Shown here: piece after piece, positions 1 through 13,688 of the stretch
How positions within the stretch are numbered: the stretch's first letter is position 1
Layout of the letters: every line of letters starts with the position of its first letter
Origin: Erigeron canadensis
Lineage: Eukaryota; Streptophyta; Magnoliopsida; Asterales; Asteraceae
DNA length: 64,000 bases
NCBI RefSeq assembly: GCF_010389155.1
Contig: NC_057767.1
Span: 38,229,688 to 38,293,687 of the forward strand
Direction of reading: 5' to 3'
The notes under the pieces: generated by a model
Databases searched by the model: none
What the model was told of the DNA's origin: nothing
The model's input: only the letters and a program-made list of their open reading frames with translations
Made by a program: the position numbers and the translations under genes

Positions 1-146
1 TCAGCTAAATTATCATCGTTTATAACCTTTTTCCAAATGAATTAACTTCTTTTGGGCACAATCACGCAAGAAATGATGCCTAATATCATATGCTTGTGAC
101 CTTATTCATGACAGTTTATTTGTAATGTCTATAGTTGACTTATTGT

Positions 147-1480
147 CTATTCTATAGGAGTATCAAGAAAATCCATACCGTAGTCACGAAGTTGTTTGCT
201 GAATCCACAATACTTGGAACAACAGCTACCTGCAGCCATACTCTGCCTCACATGTAGACTGAGCAACACATGTCTATCTTCTTGCATTGCCACGATACCT
301 AATCTTCCTCCTACCACGACAACCGTCGTAGACTTTCTGTCATTGTTACAACCGCCAAAGTCCGAATCATATATGCCAACAAAATCAAACGTTCCTCCCC
401 ATTGGATACCATAGACCAAGCCCTTGTTTCCCTTAAGATAACGTAGAATACGCTTTAACTGCATCAATGTGACTCTTTTGACTAGCTTGAAATCTCTAGC
501 GCAAAGACAAACAGCGAACATAATATCTGGACGCGAAGCAGTCAGATACATCAATGAGCCAATAATATCACTAATAATTTGATCCCAAGTTCTCTTTCGA
601 ATCAGACCTCCTCAACCATGATTTCTAAATAGACCATAAATTTGATTTTAGAAGAGTACTAGGTATGTCTTGGACTCTAACATTTGAAACCTCTCCAAGA
701 TGTCATCGACATACTAGACTGGTGAATAAGAATCCATCTTTCCTTTGATCTACTTGTAGTCCGGGAAAAACTGTAATTCCCCCATAGCACTCATTTCAAA
801 TACTTTTCATGCTCATTTCAACTCTTTGCACATCTTTATATGGATGAACCAAAAATGATATCATCCCATAAACTTGTACATTAGATAATCTCGCTTCTTC
901 CACTTGATAAACAATGTGCTGTCTATCGATCCTCTTGAAAACCATTTGTCAACAAAATGCGTCGACAACTTTTCATACCACACTCTGGGTGCTTGATGCA
1001 ATCCATAAAGAGCCTTATCCAGTCGATATGCTCTTCTTGATAATTCGGATCTTCAACCCCGGTGGTTGGTGAACTACCTTCTTCTTTAACTTCACCGTAC
1101 AGACGGCACTCTTAACGTCTAACTGATACACCTTTATACCTTTGAAACTGCAAAGCTAAAATAACCTTATAGCTTCAATCCTAGCAACTGTGCAAAAGTT
1201 TTCGTTATAGTCATATCTTCTCGTTGTGCAAACCCCTAAACAACCAAACGTGCTTTATTTCTAGTAATGATCCCTTTGTCATCTCGTTTGCATTTATATA
1301 CCCAACGTTTCCAATCGTTTCTTTACCTCTAGGCACACTACTACACATCCAACTCCAAGTTTTTCAAATTGAGCTAATTCTCTTGCATAGCTTCAACCCA
1401 ACATGGATCTTGAAGTGCTGCTTTAACACATTCTTAGTTCCACTTGTGAAATGAATCAGAATACAAACACTCAGTTATCA
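147..1480 (-). pseudogene. copia reverse transcriptase / RNase H relic
   Basis: Around 960-1035 the minus strand encodes YRLDKALYGLHQAPRVWYEK, the hallmark copia RT motif, in a frame with many stops either side. At 147-554 a short open stretch encodes MYLTASRPDIMFAVCLCAR and KRILRYLKGNKGLVYG followed by YDSDFGGC, which are the RT tail and start of RNase H. Several frameshifts lie between. The region from 1480 to about 2000 is degenerate linker between integrase and RT. Confidence 0.75.
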
Positions 1481-2024
1481 AACTAGTGTCTTTCACTTCA
1501 CAGAACAACTAGTTAGATCCTTATTCAACTGATTTCTATTTCGAACAGGTTCTGTAGCTTTCCAGAATATTTTTCAACTGGTGATCCTTATTAATTCGAT
1601 ATTGAGGAACCGAATCAACATTCAAACTTTCTCCTCCAAATTTGTTTCTCATCTGAAACTCAGGAGAATGCCATCATCTTCTGATTCTTCAGAAATAGGA
1701 TCATCATCAGGCAGTGTAACCTTCGATGGATAAGTGGTGTAGTGTTTGCGGGTTCATTATTGTCTGAATTTGTGTCTTATCCTTGTCCTTACCACTTTCA
1801 TCAATATCATAGTAGACTGAACGTTTGTTGGAGTAGTATCGACATTCCGAGTAGGCGGAGATATAGAGTATTTCCATGTGATCTCTTAAAATAATCACAA
1901 CATCAATGTCTCAGGATCTGAATAAGATCAGACCCTGTAGTGAACTAAACACCTATCATAATCGAAGTTTTTGCCACTTCCAGAATGATAGCGGGCTTAT
2001 GACTGACAATCTTGACATTTGTTC

Positions 2025-2836
2025 CTAAATCAACTTTGCCAGTCTGTTTGTTGTAAACCCGTCGATTGATGTTCCCGGTTTATAACCCATGAGAAATCCC
2101 TCTTCAACCTTTGAATCAACTTTGACTGAGGTAGATACTTCAAGAAGTACACGGTACACCAAATGGTTCAACATTCTGTAAATTCGGTTTCTCTTATGTA
2201 GAAGCTCATAACATGTCTTATTATGACGCTTAACTACAGTAACCCTATTTAAAATATGACAAGCTGTATTCACCGCCTCCGCCCAAAAATAGTAAGCCCT
2301 GAATCTGCAAGCATAGTTCTGGCTGTCTCGATTAGAGTCCTATTCTTACTTTCAGCAACTCCATTCTGTTGTGGTTCATACGGAGAACTGTATTGATGTT
2401 GGATTCCCTTTGACAAACAAAAGACATCCATCACATTATTCTTGAATTCAGTTCCGTTGTCACTCCTGATTCTCTTAACACGAACTCCATAAATGTTTTC
2501 AGTTTCGACAAAGAAATTTATCAAAATCTGCGGAGTTTCATCTTTCGACTTAAGAAAGAATATCCATGAGAATCTCGAGTAATCATCAGTAACCACCAAA
2601 CAGTAATACATCCCACCAATACTTCTTACATTTACTGGACCAAATAAATCCATGTGAAGTAATTCGAAAGGATTGGCAATAGAATTTTCTTGTTTCGATT
2701 TATGAGCAGACTTTTGCTGTTTACCTTTCAGACAAGGTACACATTTGTCTTCCATTCCAAACCGTTTCATGGGAACGCCGTCAACCAAACCATGTTTGAC
2801 AATGTCATTCATCTTTCGGAAATTGATATGTCCCAT
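2025..2836 (-). pseudogene. copia integrase region
   Basis: GHINFRKMND and CVPCLKGKQ mark the zinc-binding/pre-integrase part. HMDLFGP, RSDNGTEF and NGVAESKNRTL supply the D, D and E of the integrase core. The frame breaks near 2270, after which the integrase C-terminal part (MNTACHILNRV...) continues in another frame to 2025. The protein would insert element DNA into the genome, but this copy is broken. Confidence 0.85.
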
Positions 2837-2875
2837 TCTTCTATGCCATAGTAACGATTCAGATTCGTTTGTTTT

Positions 2876-3328
2876 TTATAACAAGCAAACAGACTCCTCT
2901 GGATTATCAACACCTAACACAAGGCCATAGATGTCTCTCTTCCTAGGAGCTTTTAGCAGGATCCAGTCTTCATGAATAACATATCCTGGTTTCAAAATAA
3001 ATGCTTCTTTCTCATTAAAATGGACAGTGTTACCCTTGTCACAAATCTGAGAAACACTTAATAAATTATGTGATAACTGTTCCACATAATTGACTTTCTC
3101 CAGCGTGATCTTCCCATTGACAACATCACCTTGGCCCGAGATGTTTCCGCCCTTGGGACCTGCGAAACTAACATACGAACCATTTACATCTTCATAATTG
3201 GACAAAACGTTCTTGTCCCCTGTCATGTGCCGAGAGCATCCACTGTCAACATACCAAAGACTGATAGGCTTCCTTGGTTCTCCCTGCACATTAGACGATA
3301 AGATGGTTAGTTTCTGAAGGGAACCCAA
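2876..3328 (-). pseudogene. copia aspartic protease region
   Basis: The stretch carries WYVDSGCSRHMTG, the DSG catalytic motif of copia proteases, followed by a GAG-pre-integrase-like tail (LSHNLLSVSQICDKGN). It lies in a different frame from gag upstream (3307-3564 holds a linking fragment) and from integrase downstream, so at least two frameshifts separate them. The enzyme would cut the element polyprotein. Confidence 0.8.
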
Positions 3329-3611
3329 ACCTTTTGAGGTTTAGGTTTACCGAATTCATCTCTAATGATCCAATATCCATTGCTCTGTAATGGAGCCTTG
3401 GATGAAGATGGTGTCACAGACTGTTTCTTAGGTGAAGTGAAACAAGTCTTAGGAGATGAATTCCTTGGTGAGTGAGTACCAAATCTAGGTTGACTCCCTA
3501 ATCGATCATAGAATTTAGACGAACTATTAATTCTAACAGGAGGGGATCGATTTTGTTGAGTCATCTTCCTAGGTGAATTACTCCTTTGAGGTGTACGAAA
3601 ACGACTCGGAC

Positions 3612-6197
3612 TTACACTACTAGAAGTAGTATTCTGTAAAAGGTCCCTGTCGTTTTTGGAGTCTTAGATCTATTGACACTAATCCTTTGATCTGTAACAA
3701 TAGACTCTCCATATGACACATTTCTAAGTAAGTTAACATAATTCTGTGCATTTTTATTATCAGGATGTCTTTTTGCATACTCCTCATAATAATCCTTTTT
3801 ATATGCACTCATAAATTTTGGTGAAGCTACTTGTTCAACTAGTTTACCCTTCCCTTTAGTATTAGGAATATCACGAACATCCTTTGACTTGACTTGACTG
3901 TCATTCTTAGGATCCTTGACCTTCCTATTTGGACATTCAATAGCTATATGGCCTTTCTCACGACAAGTATAGCACTTCTTTACTTGTTGTTTTCTAGATT
4001 GACCATTCTCTATTTCAGGGATTGGTATACCATACTCCTTTATTTCATTTATGGTATCAAGCGTCTGTATTGCTTCTTCCATATTTGTTATTGGTTTAAA
4101 AGGAGCATAATGTCTATCCTTATATGGAATTTGTTCAGCTAACCATTCTTCTTTATTTTCCACACACCAAACTTTATCAATTCTTGATTTAGGTTCAATC
4201 CTATTTATAGATACTTCTTTATCATAAAAAACTGTATCACAGTCTTTCAATGTGTAGTATACTACTTCTTCTGGATTAAAATCTAATTCAGTTTGTTCGT
4301 GACCTTGTAGAAGTAAATCGGAATCTTTAGACACATTACTTTCCTTTTTAAGTATAACATTTTCAGCGGTTAAACTAGTTGAATTTTCTTTTAGTTTCAA
4401 TATTTCTTGTTTTAAATCTGACACCATTCTACACACGTCAATTATAGAAGATAAAGAACAAGATACCTTCTGATCTGCAGCCTTGCAATCTGCCATGTAT
4501 GCAACAAAATCTTCAGTTGTCATACCTTCAGGTATCACGAAGTTCTTCATCTGCTCTTCAATGCTCTTCATAGAAATGTCATCAACAGGATTTGATGACT
4601 CTTCCTTTTCTATAGATGCTTTTACTGCAATCATTTGTTCACTCTCAGATCTTACTGTCTCAGCAACATTACACATATTCTTCTGTACTATCTCAGATGC
4701 ACTTTCTTCACTTGAGTATACAACATAATCAATCGTTGCAGCTACCTCATCATATAATTCTACCATATAGGCATGATTCGAGGTATCATCGGATTGTGTA
4801 TCCCATTGATAAGTACCATCTGGATTTTGAACAACAACAGCCTTTGAATCCGAAAATGGTGACGAAACTGGCTGTTGTGGAGTAGCAAGATATGTAATCA
4901 TTGCTTGCGTCTTATGATTATTCGGAGTAATACCGCCTTGACTGTAATTTTGACGACCAGCAACGGTATTATCAATCCTCTTAGGTCGTTGACACTCTCT
5001 TGCAAAATGACCAAATCCATCGCAATTATAACATTTCACCTTGGATTTGTCAAAGCCTTTAGTGCCATTATCTATAGGTCTCCCAGTTCTCTGAGTGGAT
5101 CTTCTGACCTTAATAGTAAGCATAGCAAGCTGCCATTGTAGATCTATTTCTTCCAAATCATCGGGATCTATTTGATTGTAATCCTCATCAATTACTGCAG
5201 GATCAGTAACCTTTCCTCCAATAAATGCTTCATGAGCATTACAAAAGGCTGAGTAAACACTCATTCTTCCTTCTGCAGAACTCATACTCATTGGCATAGA
5301 ATGAAAAGATTGTACATTGCTCTTGACATTTGTATTGTCATAAGCAACATATCCGGCAATACCTTCAGCATCTACTATTGGTGTAGCTTCTGCACCACTT
5401 AGAAATGCATTGTTTCCTGAGCTGGAGCTTGCTAAATGAACAGACTTAACATGATATAAGGATGGATCTTGTGTAAAATCCGAGTAAGTATCCTTAATCC
5501 TTCTCTTCATGTCTCTGTTCTTCAGCTTGGAGACTACCTTCTCAAAATCCCATGTACTGTATTCCTGATCATCTTGAAGTTGATGAACATAATCAGTCCA
5601 AGTCTTAGGCAGTGAATCCAGAAACTTATCAACTAGCTCAGTTTGAGGATAAACAACTTCAAAGTATGACAACTCAGTGGTCAAATGACTGAATCGAATA
5701 ATAATCTCGTTAAGAGATTCCCCTTTCAGTCCATTAAAGGCTTCATACTGACGCTTGAGAAGCTTGATACGGTTTTACTTCAAAGTTACATCGCCCTCAC
5801 AATATCTTTCGAGAGCATCCCATAAATCCTTTGAAGTAGTGTACTTTTTAAACAAATGTACACTATCTTGAGGCAAGGCCAGAGTAAGAGTAGACAATGC
5901 CTTTCCCTCAACAGCGTATCTTTTACGTTCTTCAATAGGCATATCAGCATAAGTATACCTACTGATCACTCCGTTCTTCTCATATGAAGGCCAATCAAAA
6001 CCTTGAGTTATCACTAGCCACATTTCCATGTCAGTGAGACGAATGTAGTCTTCAAAACGTCTCTTCCACATCCAATAATTTTCCATATGGAGAAGCTTTG
6101 GAGGTGTATTACCCCGACCAACCTCATGATCGTGCATGATCATCTGGCTGATAAGTAGGGCATTGGGTGAGTTTGCGGCAGCTGGTAAAGTCGTCAT
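3612..6197 (-). pseudogene. copia gag, with two CCHC zinc knuckles, interrupted by a stop
   Basis: The reading frame begins at the ATG at 6197 (MTTLPAAANSP...). The first part is a gag core of the UBN2/retrotrans_gag type, with W..R....ED and LWDALERY motifs. A TAA at 5775-5777 interrupts it, but the same frame then continues to 3612. Two CCHC knuckles are visible: CYNCDGFGHFAREC and, some 370 residues later, CYTCREKGHIAIEC. Most copia gag proteins carry one knuckle and are about half as long, so this gag is unusually extended. Gag packages the element RNA in a virus-like particle. The nonsense codon and the later frameshift into protease make this copy non-functional. Confidence 0.8.
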
Positions 6198-6229
6198 TTT
6201 CGAATCTTTTGGTGACAAATTAATCGAAA

Positions 6230-6490
6230 TAACAACGTAGATCGTGTGGCACGAAGTCACACGAGGAGTACGTGACACGAAGAACACGAGGTCACGCGAG
6301 AAGCACGTGACACGAAGAACACGAAGACACACGAGGTCACGCACCTGAGCACGAAGATCAGTTCATGCAGACGTGACACGAAGCTGACACGAAGTCAAGT
6401 TAGTGCTGACGTAGGCACTAAGCAAGGATCACCTCGTGCTGATGTAAGCACGAGGTCGCGCGAAGTTACACACGAACTAAAGGAAAAACA
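6230..6490 (-). repeat. CACGA-rich short-repeat leader between PBS and gag
   Basis: The untranslated leader is packed with variants of cacgaag, acacgag and cacgcgag, with a unit of about 25 bases (cacgtgacacgaagaacacg) repeated in the 6260-6325 stretch. The same CACGA/CTCGTG words occur in the LTR. The bias is unlike the AT-rich surroundings. Confidence 0.6.
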
Positions 6491-6560
6491 CGAATTTCAA
6501 ACGAATTTGCAATCAATAGCAAATCAAACGATCTTAAACCTTCTGGTAATCAACCTTAGG

Positions 6561-6572
6561 GCTCTGATACCA
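6561..6572 (-). other. Primer-binding site (initiator tRNA-Met type)
   Basis: The minus strand reads TGGTATCAGAGC two bases inside the LTR. This is the usual plant copia primer site, complementary to the 3' end of initiator methionine tRNA, and it fixes the inner LTR border. Confidence 0.85.
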
Positions 6573-6574
6573 CT

Positions 6575-7251
6575 TGTAAGGTGCCCTATTGTTGCGTGGA
6601 TCGTAATAAGATGTGATTCGTTATGTCAAGAGTGCGGAATCCTCTTGAGATAACTAGATTGCTATTGCCTTTTGTTAATTAATAAGTAATTAATCAACCC
6701 AAGGAGATACACAAGGCTTGTGGTTCGTGTAGAAGAACACACGAAGGAACAATTAACCTTAACTCTGAAATTCGTGAATAACTCTCAAGAATTCGTAAAT
6801 CATTAACAAGGATTAACCTAATTCCGTAGATTAGGTCTTGTATTTATACTAGTTAAGTATTGGATCGTGTTGGCTTAGGCCTTAATCGCAGATTAGGCCC
6901 TAAAAAATAATCAATCGATCTGCCTCGTGCTGACGTCAGCACAAGGCCAGTCCTACATGCTGATGACGTCAGCACGAGGTTCAACCCTTTCATTCTTTGT
7001 TTTACTTTGTTTGGCTCGTACATAACATCCAATCATCGTTTAAGTGTTCTACGACACTTATAAACATTGATTCTATGTTCTTGTACCTGCAAAACAATAT
7101 ATAACACACAAATACAATATAAAACATAAACATATATAATATTGAAGTTCAAACGTAATCATTAAATATCAACACAAGTTCTTATTTAAATGATTACAAA
7201 CAAGTTCCTAAAAACATAAACGATAATCAAATCTATGTTGCGATTGTCACA
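6575..7251 (-). repeat. 5' LTR of the copia element
   Basis: The inner edge is set by the primer-binding site two bases away: the plus strand reads TG at 6575. The outer edge is placed at the CA ending at 7251, immediately before recognisable HSP70 sequence, and is less certain by a few tens of bases. The LTR holds a 16-bp perfect palindrome GTGCTGACGTCAGCAC at 6927-6942 and a second TGACGTCA at 6964-6971, which are bZIP-type binding cores. Confidence 0.75.
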
Positions 7252-7535
7252 ACGAATCTGCATCTACATCATTCTCTCAATCTCGTCAGCGGGTGCAGCT
7301 CTATTATCCTCGATCCACTCAATCGCATCAGCAATGGCATGCTCGATGTGCTCCAGACTCTTAGAGTCCAACTTCTCCTGGACTTTATATTCATTAAGCT
7401 TATTCTTCATCTTGTATATGCAATTCTCTAACGCATTGAATGCTTCTGATTTCTTCTTGAACTCTTGGTCCTCGAGTTTGTACCTTTTAGCATCTTTTAC
7501 CATCTTCTCAATGTCTTCTGTGGATAGCCTCCCAG

Positions 7536-8091
7536 CAGAGCCATCTCCGAGAATGTAAAAATATTCAGGGTCTGGCTCGAATGTAAAAGACTTCTAAAAT
7601 AGTAAATTAATAGCATATTATAATGTGTATAAAATAAATCATGCAATTCTTCTCTATGTGAAGCTCATCATTTATAAAATAAATGAATAGAGTTAAGATT
7701 CTTGTGACGTCATAAATATACTAAAAAAGTATAAACAAAAATTACTAAATAAATTAAACACACACAAACTTAAATCTACAAACTCAACATATAAAAGTTT
7801 ATACATGAGGAAAGTTTAGAGATGTAAATTATTTAAATTAGAGGGGGTAAAAACGAATTTGCTACAAAGAAAGAGAGTACAGCTATACAGGCTTGGGAAT
7901 AATGGGCCTAATTAAGTCTTTTTCCTCATCTATCTTCTTCAACTCTTGTTTTCTTAAAAATATAAAAATCACTCGTACAACCTTTTTATAATATCCATTA
8001 AAATCATATAAAAAAGTTGAAGACAATGGGCCCTTTGAATGAGTGGGTCCGGCTCAATTGCACCCTTTGAGCCACCCTTGAGCCGGCTCTG
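7536..8091. mobile_element. hAT-like non-autonomous element in HSP70 copy A
   Basis: The 556-bp element begins CAGAGCC and ends GGCTCTG, giving inverted ends of at least 7 bp. It is flanked by an 8-bp direct repeat CCTCCCAG at 7528-7535 and 8092-8099, the target size typical of hAT transposons. In intact copy B the site is a single CCTCCCAG. No transposase is encoded. Confidence 0.88.
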
Positions 8092-9012
8092 CCTCCCAGT
8101 TTCATTTGTTATGGTGAGTTTTTCTGTCTTACCGGTGGATAATATATATCTCTGCAGTGACAGTGATGATGCCGTTGGCATCTATTTCATAGCATACATT
8201 AATTTCCAAGATCCCCTTCGAAGCGGTGGGAATTCCACTGACAGTAAACTCCCCCAACAAATGGTTTCTGGCCCTTTCACCTTGATACACGTTGATACCC
8301 ATCCAGGTTTGGTTGTCATGAATTGTACAAAAAATTTTGGATTGCTTCGTAGGAATTGGAGTGTTACGTGGTATCAAAACGCTCATTACTTCTCCAACTG
8401 TCTCCATACCAAGTGACAAAGGAGTGACATCCAATAATACCAAATCTCGAACACTGTTATTTTTATTACCACTTAACTTTGATGCCATAACCGCTGCACC
8501 ATATGCAACAGCTTCATCAGGGTTGATACTCTTACATAGGTCCTTCCCTTCAAAGTGCTCTCGCAACATATTCTGGATCTTAGGTATCCTAGTCGACCCA
8601 TCAACAAGAATAATCTCATCTACAGATGATTTCTCCATTTTTGCATCTTTTAAACACTTCTCCAGAGTCGTGATGCACATATCGAATAAACTTGTGTTTA
8701 GCTCCTCAAATTTAGCTTGTGTAAATTTCATCGAGAAATCAACCCCATCATGCAGACAATCTATATCAATCGAAGTCTGAGCGGTACTTGAGAGCATCCT
8801 TTTTGCTTTCTCACAAGCAACTCTTAACCTCGCCAATGCTTTTTTGTTCCTAGTCAAGTCCTTTTTCGATTTCCTTGTGAATTCTTGAACACAATGGTCC
8901 ACCATAGCATTATCAAAATCATCACCACCCAAATGAGTGTCACCCCCAACAGCTTTAACATCGAAAATCCCCCCTTCTTCAATAGTCATTACACACACAT
9001 CAAAGGTGCCAC

Positions 9013-9948
<936 letters not shown>

Positions 9949-10083
9949 TTATTTCATCTTGACAAGAATCATGGAGGAGATTTCTTCGGCCATAAATTCC
10001 CTTACTTCACCTTTATAGCAGACAACAATCTTTGGCGTGCTGGCAGGCCCTTCTATTACCTTAAAAGGCCACAACTTTCATGT

Positions 10084-10119
10084 CAGCCTGCACTTTGGAA
10101 TCAGCCTGCACTTTGGAAT
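10084..10119 (-). repeat. 18-bp in-frame tandem duplication in HSP70 copy A
   Basis: The unit cagcctgcactttggaat occurs twice in direct contact (10084-10101, 10102-10119). It repeats six codons of the DSKVQA region at the start of exon 2. Confidence 0.9.
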
Positions 10120-10952
10120 CACTGAATCTCCTCCCTATTAACCTCTTGGCATCTGAAAATGGGGCAGTTAATTAAGCGTTAATTAAACCAATAATCCTAT
10201 AATATAGTGGCTATCAAAAAAGGTGGTAACTTAATATGGTCATTAAGGAAAGAAGATAGAAGAGGTTCATTTTTTATTTGTTTTTAGTTTGTGTTTTTTT
10301 TTATTCATTCTCTTTTTAGTTAACATTAAAATAAATTAAAATCCGAGTCAATAACTGTTAACAATTAATATAGAAAAATAGAAGAATTATTATAATTAGA
10401 TAAAAAGACAATAAAGCTTTGAATGACCTTTAAAGAACACATATTGATATAGGACTACATTGTTGTAAATTGTGATGATTCGTGCATAAGAATGAGCCAC
10501 TATTTATACAGAGTTTATATGTCTAATTATAGAAACAAAATCGGTCTTCATTCTTTGTTTGTCGAGGAAGTGGATATCTTCTTATTTTGGGAAACGATAT
10601 TTCCTTATTCCGGGATATGATGATTTGAGCTGATCTCATTATCTTCTAATTCTAAAAATAACCTATATAAAGGATACAGTATAGTGGGGATGGAGGTATA
10701 TGGTCTTGGAAAACGATGGATATGCTACGGATAATTATAGGGGTATAGTACTGGCTCAGCCATTATGGTATTAATAAGAGTTAGGAGGTGATTAGTGATG
10801 GGTTAATCTACTTGACGGGCTACGTCCTTTAAGAAAACAATAATTTGTAAATCTTTTTTCTAAACGGGGCGAGAAAATGAAAAAAACAATTTAAAGAAAA
10901 AACAAAAAACAACATTCTTTACTTTCTCTCTCTTAGTTATTTTCTCTTTGGG

Positions 10953-11240
10953 AAAAATATTTGTGTGTGTATGTAACTTGTGATCAACTACTATTATGTA
11001 AAAGAAACTTTAGTCGGGTTCATTGTAGGTAAATAACATGTTAAAACTGAACGAATCGTGTAAGAAATCAACGTGACACCACTAGGCGTCTGATACATGG
11101 CCCAACGAGAGGCCTCCAAATCAGCTTGTTTACACGATTCATTTAGTTTTAAAAGGTTACTTACATACAATGAACCGGACTAAAGTTTCTTTCATACAAT
11201 AGTAGCTGGTCACAAGTTACATACACATACAAATACTTTT
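10953..11240. repeat. Long inverted repeat (foldback/MITE) in intron of copy A
   Basis: Left arm 10953-11064 and right arm 11129-11240 are reverse complements with scattered mismatches. They share words such as tatgtaacttgtga, aaagaaactttagtc and ggttcattgta, and have a 64-bp loop. A possible duplicated tttctcttt at both flanks is in low-complexity sequence and is only suggestive. Confidence 0.75.
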
Positions 11241-11843
11241 CTCTTTCTCTTTTGATCCCTCCCTCTTTTAGTTAATTTCTCTTTTGATCTCTATATTATA
11301 CTCGTACATATATATAGACCCAAAAAAGAATTATTCTAGTAGGGAAATTAGATTTGCGAGTATAATTAGCAAAGTCAAAAAATGTTACCCAGCAGATTCG
11401 ATCGACTTGGCATGACTCGTGTTCTACTACTAATAACATCTTCTATACATGGATATATTCATTTAAGTGCTCATTTTGTCGTTTCTGGCAGCTCTACTAT
11501 GCAAATCTTAACAATTTTCTCTCCGTCTCTCTCTCACACACACATATTCATTAAGATAAATCTAAATTTGTAAAATAATTAATTGAGATTTCAATCATAA
11601 GAATTTCTTTTAATGAGTAGACTGACCAAATATGGTGTTAGCAGAGTTCATAGCTACTTGGTTTTGGGCTGCTTCACCAATGAGTCGTTCTGCATCATGA
11701 AAGGCAACGGCAGACGGTGTCGTTCTGTTTCCTAGATCGTTCGGTATGATTTCGATATGATCATGAATCCAAACAGCAACGCACGAGTATGTTGTTCCAA
11801 GGTCGATTCCGATAGCCGGTGCTTGGTCTCCCTTTCCCTCCAT

Positions 11844-13171
11844 TAGTCAACTTCAAAATTAAATTCACAAGTGTTTTGCAATTTTATTTTGTATATATAT
11901 ATTGTTTAAAGTTCTAACCTCATAATTTGATAACTTAAGTAATATTACTCTAAATTAGAAGAATTATTACGAATATAATAATAATGTTCTAATCTCATGG
12001 AAAAATAATAATGTTAAATTATTCATTTTTGTATGATTTTATAAATCTTCAAATATACAAATTAAGTCGGCCTGATTGATAAGCGAACAAGTTATTATGA
12101 AGGTTTTTACATATGAAATTCTAAACAATATGTTTAGAATACAGAAAATATGAAGAATCAGACAAGGGAAAGATCAAGATGATCAAACCCAGAATAAGAA
12201 GAAAAAAATATCGATGTGTGATGAAGCCCGAATAGTCATCTCATTCACATTCTTTATATAAGCAGCAGGTTTGCACGTCAGTCCCGTGAGAATAGACCTC
12301 TCTCTTCAACAGCTTTATTTTTAAACAGTGATAAATTCAGTCCTTCCAGCTTTTTTTCATCACACTTTTAGTCCTGAAGTATTCTTATGAAACAATTTTT
12401 AATCTTTTTAAAATATTGGTGCATATCTTAAAAAATATCAGTGAATATCCAAAAAATTATAAGAGACCTTTTTAATTAGTGTAAATAAGTGACTGACTAC
12501 TTGATTGATTAAACTATTATTTTGTATACCTATTGTATTTTTTATGTTCGTCACGGTTTCTAAATCACTTTTAAATGAGTCTTTTACTATTATTTTAGTT
12601 GAGTGACTTTAAATGTGATTCTGACCCGGTTGACCCATTCTCATTCAAACATTTGGATGATGTATAGTGGATGTTAAGATATAGACAATACTACCCCTAT
12701 CATAATAGTGTAAAGAGGCTGTTTTTAAGGTTTATCTAAAGTAGAAATGACCTTCAACCTTATAAGGCATGAAAATAGCTCTTAATATCTGTCTCCAGAG
12801 ATATAACCACTTATGCAATCTTTGTTGATTTCATAACTTCTATAAAAAGTTGTATGTATCATAAAAATGAATTAGCTAAAATCTGAAACTTCTATTCTTG
12901 GAATAAACAATTAATAATGAAGAGAAACAAAATGTGTTTGTAAACTTGTGTATGTAAACTATTTGTAAGTTTAGCATTTTTCTAAAAGAAATGAAAGGTT
13001 TTTTGGATATAAAAATAATAATAATAATAATAATAAAACTTCTGTTTTCCAAAAGAATGAGAAATGTACTTTTATTCATAAAAAAACCTGTTAAAAACAC
13101 TTTTAGTTTTTTTCTTAAAGCTATTATGTAAGAAAATGCTTTTAATGTTCTACAACTATATGATTCTTTTT
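11844..13171. other. Spacer 5' of HSP70 copy A
   Basis: AT-rich sequence with no gene that I can support. It holds an AAT microsatellite at about 13014-13036. The 12140-12370 part has mixed composition and may be an old LTR, but no ends or target duplication were found. Confidence 0.4.
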
Positions 13172-13179
13172 CCTAAATG

Positions 13180-13680
13180 CAAGGTTGGGGAACTCATGAC
13201 TCGGGATCGGATCAGATCGGTGAGGGAGGGAGTCATGAGTTTTGAAAAACTCGGATCGAAATCGGGGAGAACCCGGATCAGGTTTTTATATAGAAGATTT
13301 AAAGTTTTTTTGAAGTTATATGAAATAAGCTTCAAACTTAAAACATAATTGTTTAGAAACTTTAATATAATACTTCAAAGTTCAAACTTCATTTATTAGA
13401 AACATAAACTTCAACCAATTTAAGGAAAAAATGTAAAAAAAAAAACCAAAATTTTTTTTTAACAAAGTTGACCCGAGTTTGATCCAATCCGGGCAATTTT
13501 TGACCGATCCATCCGATTTTTGACTGATTTAGACGTGTTTGACCGAGTATTAATTACAAGAGATCAAGTTGTTGACCGAATTTTCACTTGATTCTAACCA
13601 ACTTGACCCATTTAACCCCGATTTTAATTCTGATTTTAATTTCGAGTTCCCGACCGAGTCGGCAGTGTTTTACAACATTG
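13180..13680. mobile_element. hAT-like non-autonomous element
   Basis: The 501-bp element begins CAAGGTTGGG and its reverse complement begins CAATGTTGTA. Flanks are CCTAAATG (13172-13179) and CCTAAAAG (13681-13688), an 8-bp duplication with one mismatch. The interior has repeated GACCGA/GATCCG words near both ends and no coding capacity. Confidence 0.75.
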
Positions 13681-13688
13681 CCTAAAAG

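Larger units (their letters stand above)
1..7251 (-). mobile_element. Ty1/copia LTR retrotransposon, 5' part, decayed
   Basis: Read on the minus strand, the order from right to left is 5' LTR, primer-binding site, gag with zinc knuckles, protease, integrase, then reverse transcriptase/RNase H. This order (integrase before reverse transcriptase) defines the copia superfamily. The element runs off the left edge of the window, so its 3' LTR and second target-site copy cannot be seen. Coding frames are broken by several stops and frameshifts, so it cannot move by itself. Its right end lies next to the 3' end of HSP70 copy A, whose last dozen or so codons are missing there, so insertion into or beside that gene is likely. 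Confidence 0.92.

Noticed and set aside
8039..8416. Plus-strand open frame across HSP70 copy A
   Set aside because: It is antisense to HSP70 coding sequence and spans the MITE border; similar antisense open frames appear opposite every HSP70 copy because of codon bias.
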